From Candidatus Njordarchaeota archaeon (lineage in GTDB: Archaea > Asgardarchaeota > Njordarchaeia > Njordarchaeales > Njordarchaeaceae): a stretch of DNA of 18,930 nucleotides. Both the position numbers and the translations under genes were made by a program. How positions within the stretch are numbered: position 1 is the first letter of the stretch; each line of letters starts with the position of its first letter. The notes under the pieces are model-generated. The model searched no databases. It saw nothing but the letters and a program-made list of their open reading frames with translations, and had not been told where the DNA came from. Where the stretch lies: the NCBI GenBank assembly GCA_029856055.1, contig JAHQWF010000123.1:1-18930 (forward strand), written 5' to 3'. Below, piece after piece: positions 7,201-13,924 of the stretch.

Positions 7201-8031
7201 CTAGTCCTTTACTAGGGATTTAATAATGGGATCTGACTGTATACCCGTTATATCTAAGAAAATATCATCTGGCTCTGGTACATCATCCATATAAGCCTTA
7301 AAGAAATTAACGAGATGAAATAAGTCTCTGTAAAGGAACCTTAGCGCATATTGATGGTTTATATTTACACCTTGTGCCATATCAATTATATAACAGATGC
7401 TTTTATGGTAAAGGATATTAAAAGGACTTAAATCAGAGTGAACCAATTTTGCATCTCTATAAAGTCTCTTTATGTCATCTATCAGCATATTAAAGGATTT
7501 TTCTGGATCATTTAGATTTTCTACATCCTTTAGTTGCGGTGCAGGATTACCATTTTCACCTATAAATTCCATAACAACAATGTTTCTATAAATCGCCACT
7601 GGTTTAGGGACATGTACTCCATTTTTCCATGCTATAGTTAAATTCTTAAACTCCCTACTAGCCCATTTCCATTTGCTCTTAAGCTTACTTCTAGCTCTCC
7701 CAAATCTCCTATCACCTAACGTGTATAAATCCATCCTCCTGAATTTCGAAGTGTGGATTCTATATATCTTAACTGCTAATTCTTCTCCTCTAGGTGATTT
7801 AGCATAAAAGACATCAGCTTCTTTACCTGTGGATACTACCCAATATATATCAGAAATAACTTTTCTTCTTTTTAGTACTTCAAGAGCCTCTAATGTTTTT
7901 GCATCAAATACACCTTCTCTAGCTTCGAAAAAATCAGAATCCTTTAATTTTTTATCTTTTTTTGTTGGTTCTCTTAACGCGTCATAGAAATCATCTTCCA
8001 AAAAACTCACCAATTTAGATTTATTCTTCAA
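7201..8031 (-). CDS. rio1: RIO1-type serine/threonine protein kinase
   Basis: A 276-residue atypical kinase. The RIO1 nucleotide loop is STGKEADVFYA at 67-77, the ATP lysine is in AVKIYRIHTSKF (Lys88), the catalytic loop is LVHSDLSPFNILYH (Asp200) and the metal-binding Asp is in YIIDMAQGV (Asp217). The STGKEA signature and DMAQ motif indicate RIO1 rather than RIO2. In eukaryotes and archaea RIO1 functions in late maturation of the small ribosomal subunit, which suits its place at the end of a translation gene cluster. The TTG start at 8031 lies inside the last codons of aIF1A (11-nt overlap). Other starts a few codons downstream (GTG or TTG with a GGTGAG nearby) cannot be excluded, and the N-terminal ~35 residues are poorly conserved. 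Confidence 0.9.
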   Translation of the reverse strand: MKNKSKLVSFLEDDFYDALREPTKKDKKLKDSDFFEAREGVFDAKTLEALEVLKRRKVISDIYWVVSTGKEADVFYAKSPRGEELAVKIYRIHTSKFRRMDLYTLGDRRFGRARSKLKSKWKWASREFKNLTIAWKNGVHVPKPVAIYRNIVVMEFIGENGNPAPQLKDVENLNDPEKSFNMLIDDIKRLYRDAKLVHSDLSPFNILYHKSICYIIDMAQGVNINHQYALRFLYRDLFHLVNFFKAYMDDVPEPDDIFLDITGIQSDPIIKSLVKD

Positions 8032-8371
8032 GAATGTCCTCAGGTAAAATCTTCTCTAACTCTTCTCTGTATCTTGATTTAAGTAGCCATCTAACTTCAG
8101 ATCTATTATATTTATGGATAACGTCGCCTCGTGTATCTTCTTGCATACCATACCATGGTCTAATCAATATTACATCGCCTTCACATATTCTCGTTCTACG
8201 CATCTTTCCTGGAATAAGAACTTTTCTAATTTTTCTGTCAGAGCACGAAACCTCTAGCCAAGATCCCCCTAATCTTCTCAAGACTAATCCAAATAAATCT
8301 CCCTCAGAAGGAGTCACAATTTTTGATTCCATAAAATCATCTGATTCTCGACCACGCTTTCTACGTGACAT
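8021..8371 (-). CDS. eif1A: Translation initiation factor aIF1A
   Basis: A 116-residue protein with a basic N-terminus (MSRRKRGRESDD), an OB-fold with GDLFGLVLRRLGGSWLEVSC, a KVLIPGKMRRTRICEGDVIL segment typical of eIF1A, then RPWYGMQEDTRGDVIHKY and a short helical tail ending in acidic residues. aIF1A is the homologue of eIF1A/IF1 and binds the A site of the small subunit during initiation. It overlaps the RIO1 gene and probably forms a two-gene unit with it. The ATG has no strong Shine-Dalgarno sequence. Confidence 0.93.
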   Translation of the reverse strand: MSRRKRGRESDDFMESKIVTPSEGDLFGLVLRRLGGSWLEVSCSDRKIRKVLIPGKMRRTRICEGDVILIRPWYGMQEDTRGDVIHKYNRSEVRWLLKSRYREELEKILPEDILEE

Positions 8372-8483
8372 ATCAAAAACCCATAGTAGTAATATTTGTT
8401 AAGTAATTAAGTTAAGTTAATTAATGATTAATAGAGAATTTGAGAAGTAATGGAAGATAAAAATGTGATCTTTTACTAATATC
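8372..8483 (-). promoter_or_regulatory. Spacer with probable terminator and promoter between uL30 and aIF1A
   Basis: On the minus strand this 112-bp spacer has a T-rich tract after the uL30 stop (CACATTTTTATC), a candidate archaeal terminator, followed by a TTAA-rich stretch (8399-8431 on the plus strand reads as repeated TTAAG/TTAAT units) that could supply a TATA box for aIF1A-RIO1. It is much longer than the 2-45 nt gaps found between most of the ribosomal protein genes upstream. Confidence 0.35.
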
Positions 8484-9047
8484 TTAAATCATTCTCTCTA
8501 AAAGTTCGTTGATTTTTTGACCCCAATAACCAAATGATCCCCCTAGCTCAAAAGGCTTCTTAACAGTCCCTCTATAACCCCCAGAAGGAGGCCTCAATCT
8601 AAATACTGGCTTAAGCCAACTGATATCTCTTAGTTTTACTTCTTTGTTCCAAATGGCCTTGGCTAGCTCCTCAATTGAACTAAATTTGCCCTTGCTGTAT
8701 TCTTTAACGAGAGAATCTGTTAATTTTTTGTTACCAGTAACTCTGCCTTTCTTTTTTAGTAGCTCTAGAAAAACGTCAAAAGTTATCTCTCCCCACGCTA
8801 TCATTCTCTGTGCCTTTATTAACATTCCTTTATAGCTTCCTGTTAGAGGTACAATAACTGCATGATGAGGCTTATGCAAGCGCAATAACCTTAACGTTTC
8901 CTCAACATCTTTACGAACATTTACTGTACCTCTAATCCTTATAATTGCTATCCATCTTCCATCAGCTGGAATACTTGATATACGCCTCTGTCTTTTTTTC
9001 AATTCAACTAATTCAATCGGTTCTATTTTCCTGCTAATCCTGCCCAT
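8484..9047 (-). CDS. rpl30: Ribosomal protein uL30
   Basis: A 187-residue protein. The uL30 core begins at WIAIIRIRGTVNVRKDVEET and continues with LRLLRLHKPHHAVIVPLTGS, MIAWGEITFDVFLELLKKKG and the archaeal-specific C-terminal part with LRPPSGGYRGTVKKPFELGG. It binds the large-subunit rRNA near the 5S region. Roughly 30 residues precede the point where the core fold usually starts; they are basic and contain KKRQRR. A GGAGGG lies six bases before the ATG, so the long start is well supported. In the standard archaeal spc operon uL15 and SecY follow uL30; here aIF1A and RIO1 follow instead. Confidence 0.95.
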   Translation of the reverse strand: MGRISRKIEPIELVELKKRQRRISSIPADGRWIAIIRIRGTVNVRKDVEETLRLLRLHKPHHAVIVPLTGSYKGMLIKAQRMIAWGEITFDVFLELLKKKGRVTGNKKLTDSLVKEYSKGKFSSIEELAKAIWNKEVKLRDISWLKPVFRLRPPSGGYRGTVKKPFELGGSFGYWGQKINELLERMI

Positions 9048-9092
9048 TTTTTTCCCTCCATGTCAATTCATTATAATATGCTCTAGATAACG

Positions 9093-9734
9093 CTATAATA
9101 GGTAATATGTATTAGTTAAGGCATTATAAACTGCTTGAGCAAAGTTTATGTGCGTTCTAGTATTGCCGAACGTCTTTGACCAAACATCTCTCACTCCCGC
9201 GAGTCTTAAAAGTATTTTTGCGAGGTCTCCAGCCACTAATCCCAAGCCTCTAGGTCCTGGATAAAAAATTACTCTCACACTACCCGCTTTACCCTCCGTA
9301 GTATAGGGTAGACTATGTGGTCTTCCACATCGGCACTCCCAACTTCCACATCCTCTTAATATTGGTGCTAGATTTTTCTTCGCTCTCCTAACAGCTTTCA
9401 AAATAGCCATTCTCTGCTCGGCATGCTTCCCAATACCCACTCCGATGTAGCCATCCATATTTCCAACTGCTGCCATTACTCTGAATGCATTTCTTTTACC
9501 TGAATCAGTTTGTCTTTGGACGATTTCTACATCGATCACATAACCTTTTAATTCGGGGACAAGCCAGTCAACTATCTGCCACTCAGGTATTCTCCTTGTC
9601 ACAGAAAAAATTTCATCTATGGATTTAATTTGGCCACCTTTTACCAGAGCTCCCAACTTCGTTATTGGTTTCCACTCTGTCTCTAATTCTTCTCTAGGAG
9701 TAATTATATCTGGTATTTCTCTAACTATCCCCAT
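9093..9734 (-). CDS. rps5: Ribosomal protein uS5
   Basis: A 213-residue protein with the archaeal uS5 layout: an N-terminal PREELETEWKPITKLGALVK, the double-stranded RNA-binding-like domain with GNMDGYIGVGIGKHAEQRMA, the archaeal insertion GCGSWECRCGRPHSLPYTTE and the C-terminal domain YPGPRGLGLVAGDLAKILLR. uS5 lines the mRNA entry side of the 30S subunit and contributes to decoding fidelity. The ATG is preceded by GGTGAT with a six-base gap, an ideal ribosome binding site. It lies 27 nt downstream of uL18. Confidence 0.96.
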   Translation of the reverse strand: MGIVREIPDIITPREELETEWKPITKLGALVKGGQIKSIDEIFSVTRRIPEWQIVDWLVPELKGYVIDVEIVQRQTDSGKRNAFRVMAAVGNMDGYIGVGIGKHAEQRMAILKAVRRAKKNLAPILRGCGSWECRCGRPHSLPYTTEGKAGSVRVIFYPGPRGLGLVAGDLAKILLRLAGVRDVWSKTFGNTRTHINFAQAVYNALTNTYYLL

Positions 9735-9761
9735 TCAAATCACCAAATTTATTATAATTAA

Positions 9762-10415
9762 CTACTCCTCTTCAAATTCTTCCTCTTCTTCCTTTGTAAG
9801 AGTAGGTGGCTCCACACCAAACTCTTCCGCAATCTTATTTAAAACTTCTTGAAAATTAGTGGGTGTATCTCTTGGATTTAAACCATTTTGAATATATCCG
9901 CTAAATCTTTTTTTATATAGCTCTTGATCCTCATTTTCCAGTTTTTCTGCATATTGCGCTATATGGTAACCTTGTATCCTTTCAATAGATGGAAATATCA
10001 CATCATTGTAGGGAATGTTAACCCCAGCATCTACTAGACCCTTTAGAGCCGCATATAATCTACTTCCCTTTGTTGATCTCTGAGGTCCTATGTCCAATAT
10101 TGCTTCATTGATACCTAACTTCATAGCTTTAAGACCAGCTAGATAACCAGTAAGGTAAGCTGCTGGTATATTACCGCCACTATATTTCCAACCGTATTTT
10201 TTTAGCTCTACTGATTTAGTAGTAGAGATTGTTTTATCGCCTCCTAATTCCGCTCTAATAAATTGTACAAATATATTCCTTAAGCTCTTTCTTACTACTG
10301 CTCTAATTTTCTTTGACAATAGCATCTTATACCGTGCTCTGTAGTCCGTTTTGCCTTCTCGTCTACGCCTAAATGGCACTCTGTATCTAGGTCCAAACTT
10401 ACCTTTAATCGGCAT
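9762..10415 (-). CDS. rpl18: Ribosomal protein uL18
   Basis: A 217-residue 5S rRNA-binding protein of the archaeal/eukaryotic uL18 (eukaryotic L5) type: basic N-terminus FGPRYRVPFRRRREGKTDYR, core YLTGYLAGLKAMKLGINEAI with LDIGPQRSTKGSRLYAALKG, and the conserved DAGVNIPYNDVIFPSIERI. The C-terminus ends in a run of glutamates (KEEEEEFEEE), which is unusual for an rRNA-binding protein and parallels the acidic tail of eL32 in this same cluster. Only 15 nt separate it from eL19. Confidence 0.95.
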   Translation of the reverse strand: MPIKGKFGPRYRVPFRRRREGKTDYRARYKMLLSKKIRAVVRKSLRNIFVQFIRAELGGDKTISTTKSVELKKYGWKYSGGNIPAAYLTGYLAGLKAMKLGINEAILDIGPQRSTKGSRLYAALKGLVDAGVNIPYNDVIFPSIERIQGYHIAQYAEKLENEDQELYKKRFSGYIQNGLNPRDTPTNFQEVLNKIAEEFGVEPPTLTKEEEEEFEEE

Positions 10416-10430
10416 TGAAAATCACACTCT

Positions 10431-10949
10431 TTAACTCAATTTATCTTTCATAAGTTCTTGTTCGTATCTTTCAAGATCTTCTATTGAATTGATAGGTTTA
10501 AGATTCAACCTATGTTCCTTAATATAACTAATGACATGCATTTTGCTTCTGAAGAATCCTGATTTAGCTACTCTTCTTAACTTGTTATATGTTCTTCTAT
10601 CGATTACCTGTGCGTCTTTCAATCTCCTTAAAATCTTTCGTATAGCCCGTATCTTCATTACCCATACCATTGACCCACCCATCCTCGCGTACTTTGACCC
10701 TTTCTTCCTTCCAGGTCCTCTTCCTCGCCCTTTTTTGCGTTTTTCTTCTCTTGCTCTAGCCCTATGTCTACTGACTCCCTTTATTGGATACTTCCATATT
10801 TTTCTTTCTTTTATCAGTTTTCTGATATCATCCTTAGTTACTGCTTTCTCAACCTCATCAAGCGCCTCTGGATCTATCCATACCCGGTTAATACCTACAC
10901 CTAGAATCTCTGCAGCAATTCTTCTTTGTGATAGTAAACTCTTGGTCAT
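10431..10949 (-). CDS. rpl19e: Ribosomal protein eL19
   Basis: A 172-residue protein with the eL19 signature SQRRIAAEILGVGINRVWID, a basic central region SRHRAREEKRKKGRGRGPGR-like (actual sequence SRHRARAREEKRKKGRGRG) and the helical C-terminal part with IRKILRRLKDAQVIDRRTYN. It forms one of the inter-subunit bridges of the archaeal large subunit. The ATG at 10949 is two bases after the eL32 stop; the ribosome binding site lies in the purine-rich glutamate-coding end of eL32. The C-terminus is a little longer than average (IEDLERYEQELMKDKLS). Confidence 0.95.
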   Translation of the reverse strand: MTKSLLSQRRIAAEILGVGINRVWIDPEALDEVEKAVTKDDIRKLIKERKIWKYPIKGVSRHRARAREEKRKKGRGRGPGRKKGSKYARMGGSMVWVMKIRAIRKILRRLKDAQVIDRRTYNKLRRVAKSGFFRSKMHVISYIKEHRLNLKPINSIEDLERYEQELMKDKLS

Positions 10950-10951
10950 TT

Positions 10952-11449
10952 TTACTCTTCCTCCTCAATATCTTCTTCGTACTCCTCCACCACCTCTTCC
11001 TCTTCCTCTTCTTCAGCTATGCCTTCTGTTTCCAATTCTAGACGCGCCTCAGCTCTTCCCGGATTCAAAACCTTTATGCCAAATCTTTTAGCAAACCCTA
11101 GTATCTCCAGTCTCTTCCTCACACCTATTGTTCCAGCTATCATAGCTACTTGAGTTAATGGATCTATGTTATATAAGTCTTCTACTTTTCTAACAGTCAC
11201 GATTTCTTTTCCAGTCGGGTGAAGACACCTGACCCTCTTAGGCGATCTATAACCTGTTTTAACCAGCGGTGGTTTTCCTTTAATTTGCAGTCTAACTTTA
11301 TTATCTTTCCCTCTGGGTCTCCTCCAACTCTCATCTAGCTTGTTCCATATCCATGAGTACGGCCTCTTGAACTCTCTCTTTCTCATCTTCCTTATCTTTA
11401 ATAACCTTCTAAGCTCAACCTCTTTGATGTTACTAAATGGTGAAATCAT
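10952..11449 (-). CDS. rpl32e: Ribosomal protein eL32
   Basis: A 165-residue protein when started at ATG 11449, which has GGTGATT about five bases upstream; a GTG at 11458 overlaps that site and is less likely. The eL32 core is recognisable by FKRPYSWIWNKLDESWRRPR, KTGYRSPKRVRCLHPTGKEI and QVAMIAGTIGVRKRLEILGF. The last ~30 residues are dominated by glutamate (EEEEEEEVVEEYEEDIEEEE), giving a strongly acidic tail encoded by GAA/GAG repeats. That tail may be solvent-exposed on the large subunit; its role is unknown. An 82-91 bp leader separates it from uL6, longer than the other gaps within the ribosomal run. Confidence 0.94.
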   Translation of the reverse strand: MISPFSNIKEVELRRLLKIRKMRKREFKRPYSWIWNKLDESWRRPRGKDNKVRLQIKGKPPLVKTGYRSPKRVRCLHPTGKEIVTVRKVEDLYNIDPLTQVAMIAGTIGVRKRLEILGFAKRFGIKVLNPGRAEARLELETEGIAEEEEEEEVVEEYEEDIEEEE

Positions 11450-11540
11450 AGTAATCACCTTGCGGGGATCAACATATCAACCCCTAATCATCTCTAAAAT
11501 CTAATCATATACCCCGGGTTTTATCATCTCCTCTCCGTGA
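11450..11540 (-). promoter_or_regulatory. Leader between uL6 and eL32 with a GC-stem hairpin
   Basis: On the plus strand, GGGGATCAACATATCAACCCC (11464-11484) can fold with four G-C pairs closing the stem, and lies just upstream of the eL32 ribosome binding site. A CCCGGG palindrome and a copy of TATATGATTA, also present at the end of uL6, occur in the same spacer. A nine-codon ATG-to-TAG reading frame (11501-11527) is also present but is not called as a gene. This may be a site of separate control of eL32. Confidence 0.3.
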
Positions 11541-12188
11541 CTATTCCTCCCCCTCCCGGGTAATCATATATCGCCAGATTCCATCTTGGAAGACTCTAGG
11601 ATCTTTCCTGAATTTACCCCTTAGCTTACAAGCTTCCTGTAAATTAGCACTAGTCTGGCTCACAGCTTCTAAATCTGGACCCATTATAACTACTTCGTCG
11701 GGAATATCCGAATCCGGCTGTAATCTAACTTCTACTTTAGTTTGATCCCCTACTATCGGGATCTTAATCCTATCTCTCCGACCATAAAAATTCTCAACTA
11801 CTATGAATTTACCTTCCACATTAACTCGTATTGGGAAATGCGCGAATGCAACTTTATGTTTACAAACGAACCACTTCTGCACTCCTTCTATCATCCGTTT
11901 TATTTTTGAGGCCACTGTTCTTAGAGGCTTTCTATCTTTATCACGTCTAACATGACACGCAACAATTATCTTATTGCCATCTTTAATGATCTTAACTGTC
12001 CTCACATATGAAAAGTCTTTCTCAACTTTCCCTCGAGGACCTTCGACCCTAACTTTTTTCCCTAATAATTCAACTTTAATACCATCCGGAATTTCTATAG
12101 TCTCCCATTCTATCCCGATGATTTGTTTTGATTTAATAGCTTCTAGTATAGCTTGTTCCTCGGATAAAAATAGATCTGACTGCACCAT
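11541..12188 (-). CDS. rpl6: Ribosomal protein uL6
   Basis: A 215-residue protein with two uL6 repeats. The core begins at ETIEIPDGIKVELLGKKVRV and EGPRGKVEKDF; the second repeat includes RIKIPIVGDQTKVEVRLQPD, and the C-terminal conserved part is LQEACKLRGKFRKDPRVFQD followed by GIWRYM. It sits near the factor-binding centre of the large subunit, where EF-2 docks. About 25-30 residues (DLFLSEEQAILEAIKSKQII) precede the usual start of the fold. No alternative in-frame start exists closer to the core, so the extension seems real. The start is ATG 12188 or GTG 12185, with GAGGTG directly upstream at the uS8 stop. Confidence 0.94.
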   Translation of the reverse strand: MVQSDLFLSEEQAILEAIKSKQIIGIEWETIEIPDGIKVELLGKKVRVEGPRGKVEKDFSYVRTVKIIKDGNKIIVACHVRRDKDRKPLRTVASKIKRMIEGVQKWFVCKHKVAFAHFPIRVNVEGKFIVVENFYGRRDRIKIPIVGDQTKVEVRLQPDSDIPDEVVIMGPDLEAVSQTSANLQEACKLRGKFRKDPRVFQDGIWRYMITREGEE

Positions 12189-12196
12189 CAACACCT

Positions 12197-12586
12197 CTAA
12201 TACACGTATGCTATAAGCCTTCCACCTATTCTATTCTTTTTCGCTTCTTCATGCGTCATTAATCCTTTTGGAGTACTAATAATAAGCAAGCCCATAGTGT
12301 AAGAGGGGAGAAACTTTCTTTCCCATAGCTCTATTTCTTTCCATTTAACTGGAAATCTAGGTTTTATAGCTCCAATGTTATGTATCTTACCCTTGAGTAT
12401 TACTTTCATAACTCCGCCCCTATGATTTTCTATATACTCGTATTCCTTAATATAGCCATTCTCCTTAAGTATTTTCAGAATGTTTTTAAGCAATTTCGAT
12501 ACGGGAGATAGGTAAATTATGTTTTTGCCAACCATTTCAGCATTTTTAATTGCCGACAATGCATCCACAATCGGATCTAACCTCAT
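12197..12586 (-). CDS. rps8: Ribosomal protein uS8
   Basis: A 129-residue protein, the usual length for archaeal uS8: RLDPIVDALSAIKNAEMVGK at the N-terminus, SKLLKNILKILKENGYIKEY, and the C-terminal signature LLIISTPKGLMTHEEAKKNR followed by IGGRLIAYVY. uS8 binds the central domain of 16S rRNA. I choose ATG 12586 because GAGGGTGA lies six bases upstream; ATG 12592 overlaps the uS14 stop as TGATG and is also possible. Either way it is translationally coupled to uS14. Confidence 0.95.
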   Translation of the reverse strand: MRLDPIVDALSAIKNAEMVGKNIIYLSPVSKLLKNILKILKENGYIKEYEYIENHRGGVMKVILKGKIHNIGAIKPRFPVKWKEIELWERKFLPSYTMGLLIISTPKGLMTHEEAKKNRIGGRLIAYVY

Positions 12587-12591
12587 ATTCA

Positions 12592-12819
12592 TCACCCTCT
12601 ATGTATACTAGATTTCCTGAAACCCAATATGTCATGAATCTCTCTGATGCATCTGCGACAAATATATAATCCATATTTCCTGATAACTCCCTTGGTTGTA
12701 CCGCATCTTATGCATCTATGAGCTCTCTTGCCTTTTTTCTCATAAATACTTCTTCTATACTCCTCAATGTCGAATTTAAACTTAGCAACTGTACCTCTTG
12801 CCTTCTCTGATGCAACCAT
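12592..12819 (-). CDS. rps14: Ribosomal protein uS14, zinc-binding form
   Basis: A 75-residue protein with four zinc-ligand cysteines at 36, 39, 54 and 57 (HRCIRCG ... YICRRC) and the uS14 motif VIRKYGLYICRRCIREIHDI followed by LGFRK. Typical archaeal uS14 is about 50-55 residues; this one has roughly 20 extra N-terminal residues (MVASEKARGTVAKFKFDIEE) and a slightly longer end. No closer ATG exists. It is the first gene of the ribosomal run, with GGAAGTGGTG upstream of the ATG, and so probably sits behind the operon promoter in 12820-12921. uL5, its usual upstream neighbour in archaea, is absent. Confidence 0.92.
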   Translation of the reverse strand: MVASEKARGTVAKFKFDIEEYRRSIYEKKGKRAHRCIRCGTTKGVIRKYGLYICRRCIREIHDILGFRKSSIHRG

Positions 12820-12921
12820 CTATTTACACCACTTCCACACAATATTTTACACAGTAATACTTTGATGCCTTATGATATGTGAAAACATAACAATAGATCG
12901 TATTTTAATTTTTTTAATCAA
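12820..12921 (-). promoter_or_regulatory. Probable promoter region of the ribosomal protein operon
   Basis: This 102-bp AT-rich spacer lies between the YjbQ-family gene and uS14, both on the minus strand. Minus-strand elements such as GTGTAAAATATTGTG shortly before uS14 could serve as a TATA box. No strong terminator T-tract for the YjbQ-family gene is seen, so read-through from it into the ribosomal genes is possible. Confidence 0.3.
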
Positions 12922-13338
12922 TTATTCACCTAGGATAGTTATTATAATTTTCCTATTCCTAGGCCTCGTATCAAGCTCTAGAAAAACAATTTGTTGCCAT
13001 GTACCACATAAAAGTCTACCATTTTCAAATGGAATTGTCAAGGAAGGGCCTACTAAGGATGCCTTAACGTGACTTCGCCCGTTGTCGTCACCCCATCTCT
13101 TATGATGCTCGTAATCAATGTCGCTAGGTGCGATTCTTGCTAGAACTCTTGTCAAGTCCTTAATTAGACCTGGCTCATATTCCATTGTAGTTATAGCTCC
13201 TGTTGATCCGGGAACAAAAATATTCACGATACCATTTTTTAACCCACTAACACTGATTATCTCTTGGACTTTGCTAGTTAGGTCTATAATGTCATTTTCA
13301 CCTTTAGTTTTAAATTCAATAATTTCTCTGAAAAACAT
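12922..13338 (-). CDS. YjbQ/UPF0047 family protein
   Basis: A 138-residue protein with the family signature in order: NIFVPGSTGAITTMEYEPGL, GDDNGRSHVKASLVGPSLTI and NGRLLCGTWQQIVFLELDTR, ending in IITILGE. The family's conserved His/Asp/Gly-rich region is intact, except that the common HNDGNGHSH reads WGDDNGRSH. Members have been reported with weak thiamine-phosphate synthase activity, but the physiological role is unsettled. The full length matches single-domain homologues. It may be transcribed ahead of the ribosomal operon. Confidence 0.9.
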   Translation of the reverse strand: MFFREIIEFKTKGENDIIDLTSKVQEIISVSGLKNGIVNIFVPGSTGAITTMEYEPGLIKDLTRVLARIAPSDIDYEHHKRWGDDNGRSHVKASLVGPSLTIPFENGRLLCGTWQQIVFLELDTRPRNRKIIITILGE

Positions 13339-13450
13339 TATATATCACATCCGTAATTTTGTTGTATGAAAATCATTGCTTAATCAAATATCATTAAAAT
13401 AGTCACATTATTAAAAACTAATAACTCAGTAATTATTCGGGAGAGTAAAA
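13339..13450. promoter_or_regulatory. Divergent promoter region (YjbQ-family gene / zinc-ribbon gene)
   Basis: The 112-bp AT-rich spacer separates two divergent genes. On the plus strand ATTATTAAAAACTAAT (about 13407-13422) is a TATA-like element some 30-40 nt before the ATG at 13451, which itself has a GGGAGAG ribosome binding site. On the minus strand a TATATA-like stretch lies only a few bases before the YjbQ-family ATG. Confidence 0.35.
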
Positions 13451-13924
13451 ATGGCATCACAAAATAAAGACAAAGAGTTGTTACAGAAGATGAAGAACCT
13501 ACTATTAAGTGGTGCTAGAATGCTTGATGAAAGTTGCCCAAAGTGTGGCACACCATTATTCTACATAAAAGAAGTAGGACTAAAGTACTGCCCTAAATGT
13601 GATATATATGTCGCTACACTAGAAGAAATAGAAAATGCAAAGATAGATAAAAGCAAATTAAAATTGATTAATATAGATGAAGTCGAGAAAGAAGAAAAGG
13701 GAGAAAGCTTAGAAATAAAAAAGTTAAAGCCTGTAAAGTCATTGAATGAAAAAGTTATCGAATCTATAAATGAATTAATTTTAGTAATCATAGAAAAATT
13801 AATTCTGCTAATGGAAAAAAAACATGAAGGTATGAATATAAACTCTCTTCTATCAATACTAGAGAGATTAATTAATATCGCAAATAGGATTAAGAACTTT
13901 GAGGAGGGCAAAACTAGTGGATAA
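13451..13924 (+). CDS. SSSCA1/p27-type zinc-ribbon protein
   Basis: A 157-residue protein. Residues 9-50 match the Sjogren syndrome/scleroderma autoantigen 1 (auto-anti-p27) domain: a Met/Leu-rich helix with LLLSGARMLDESCPKCGTPL, then GLKYCPKCDIYV, giving zinc ligands Cys29, Cys32, Cys47 and Cys50. The rest is charged and helical with a long probable coiled coil. Archaeal members of this domain family are of unknown function; the human protein is a small zinc-binding factor. The gene has GGGAGAG before its ATG and overlaps the next gene by 8 nt, so the two products are probably made together and may interact. Confidence 0.82.
   Translation: MASQNKDKELLQKMKNLLLSGARMLDESCPKCGTPLFYIKEVGLKYCPKCDIYVATLEEIENAKIDKSKLKLINIDEVEKEEKGESLEIKKLKPVKSLNEKVIESINELILVIIEKLILLMEKKHEGMNINSLLSILERLINIANRIKNFEEGKTSG

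Noticed and set aside
10531..11091. 186-codon plus-strand open frame
   Set aside because: It lies antisense over eL19 and the eL32 tail, is Leu/Pro/Ser-rich low-complexity and matches nothing; it is a by-product of the purine-biased coding strand.
11501..11527. Nine-codon ATG-to-TAG frame between uL6 and eL32 with a purine-rich sequence directly in front
   Set aside because: The ribosome binding site touches the ATG with no spacing, and the peptide is too short to judge; more likely chance.
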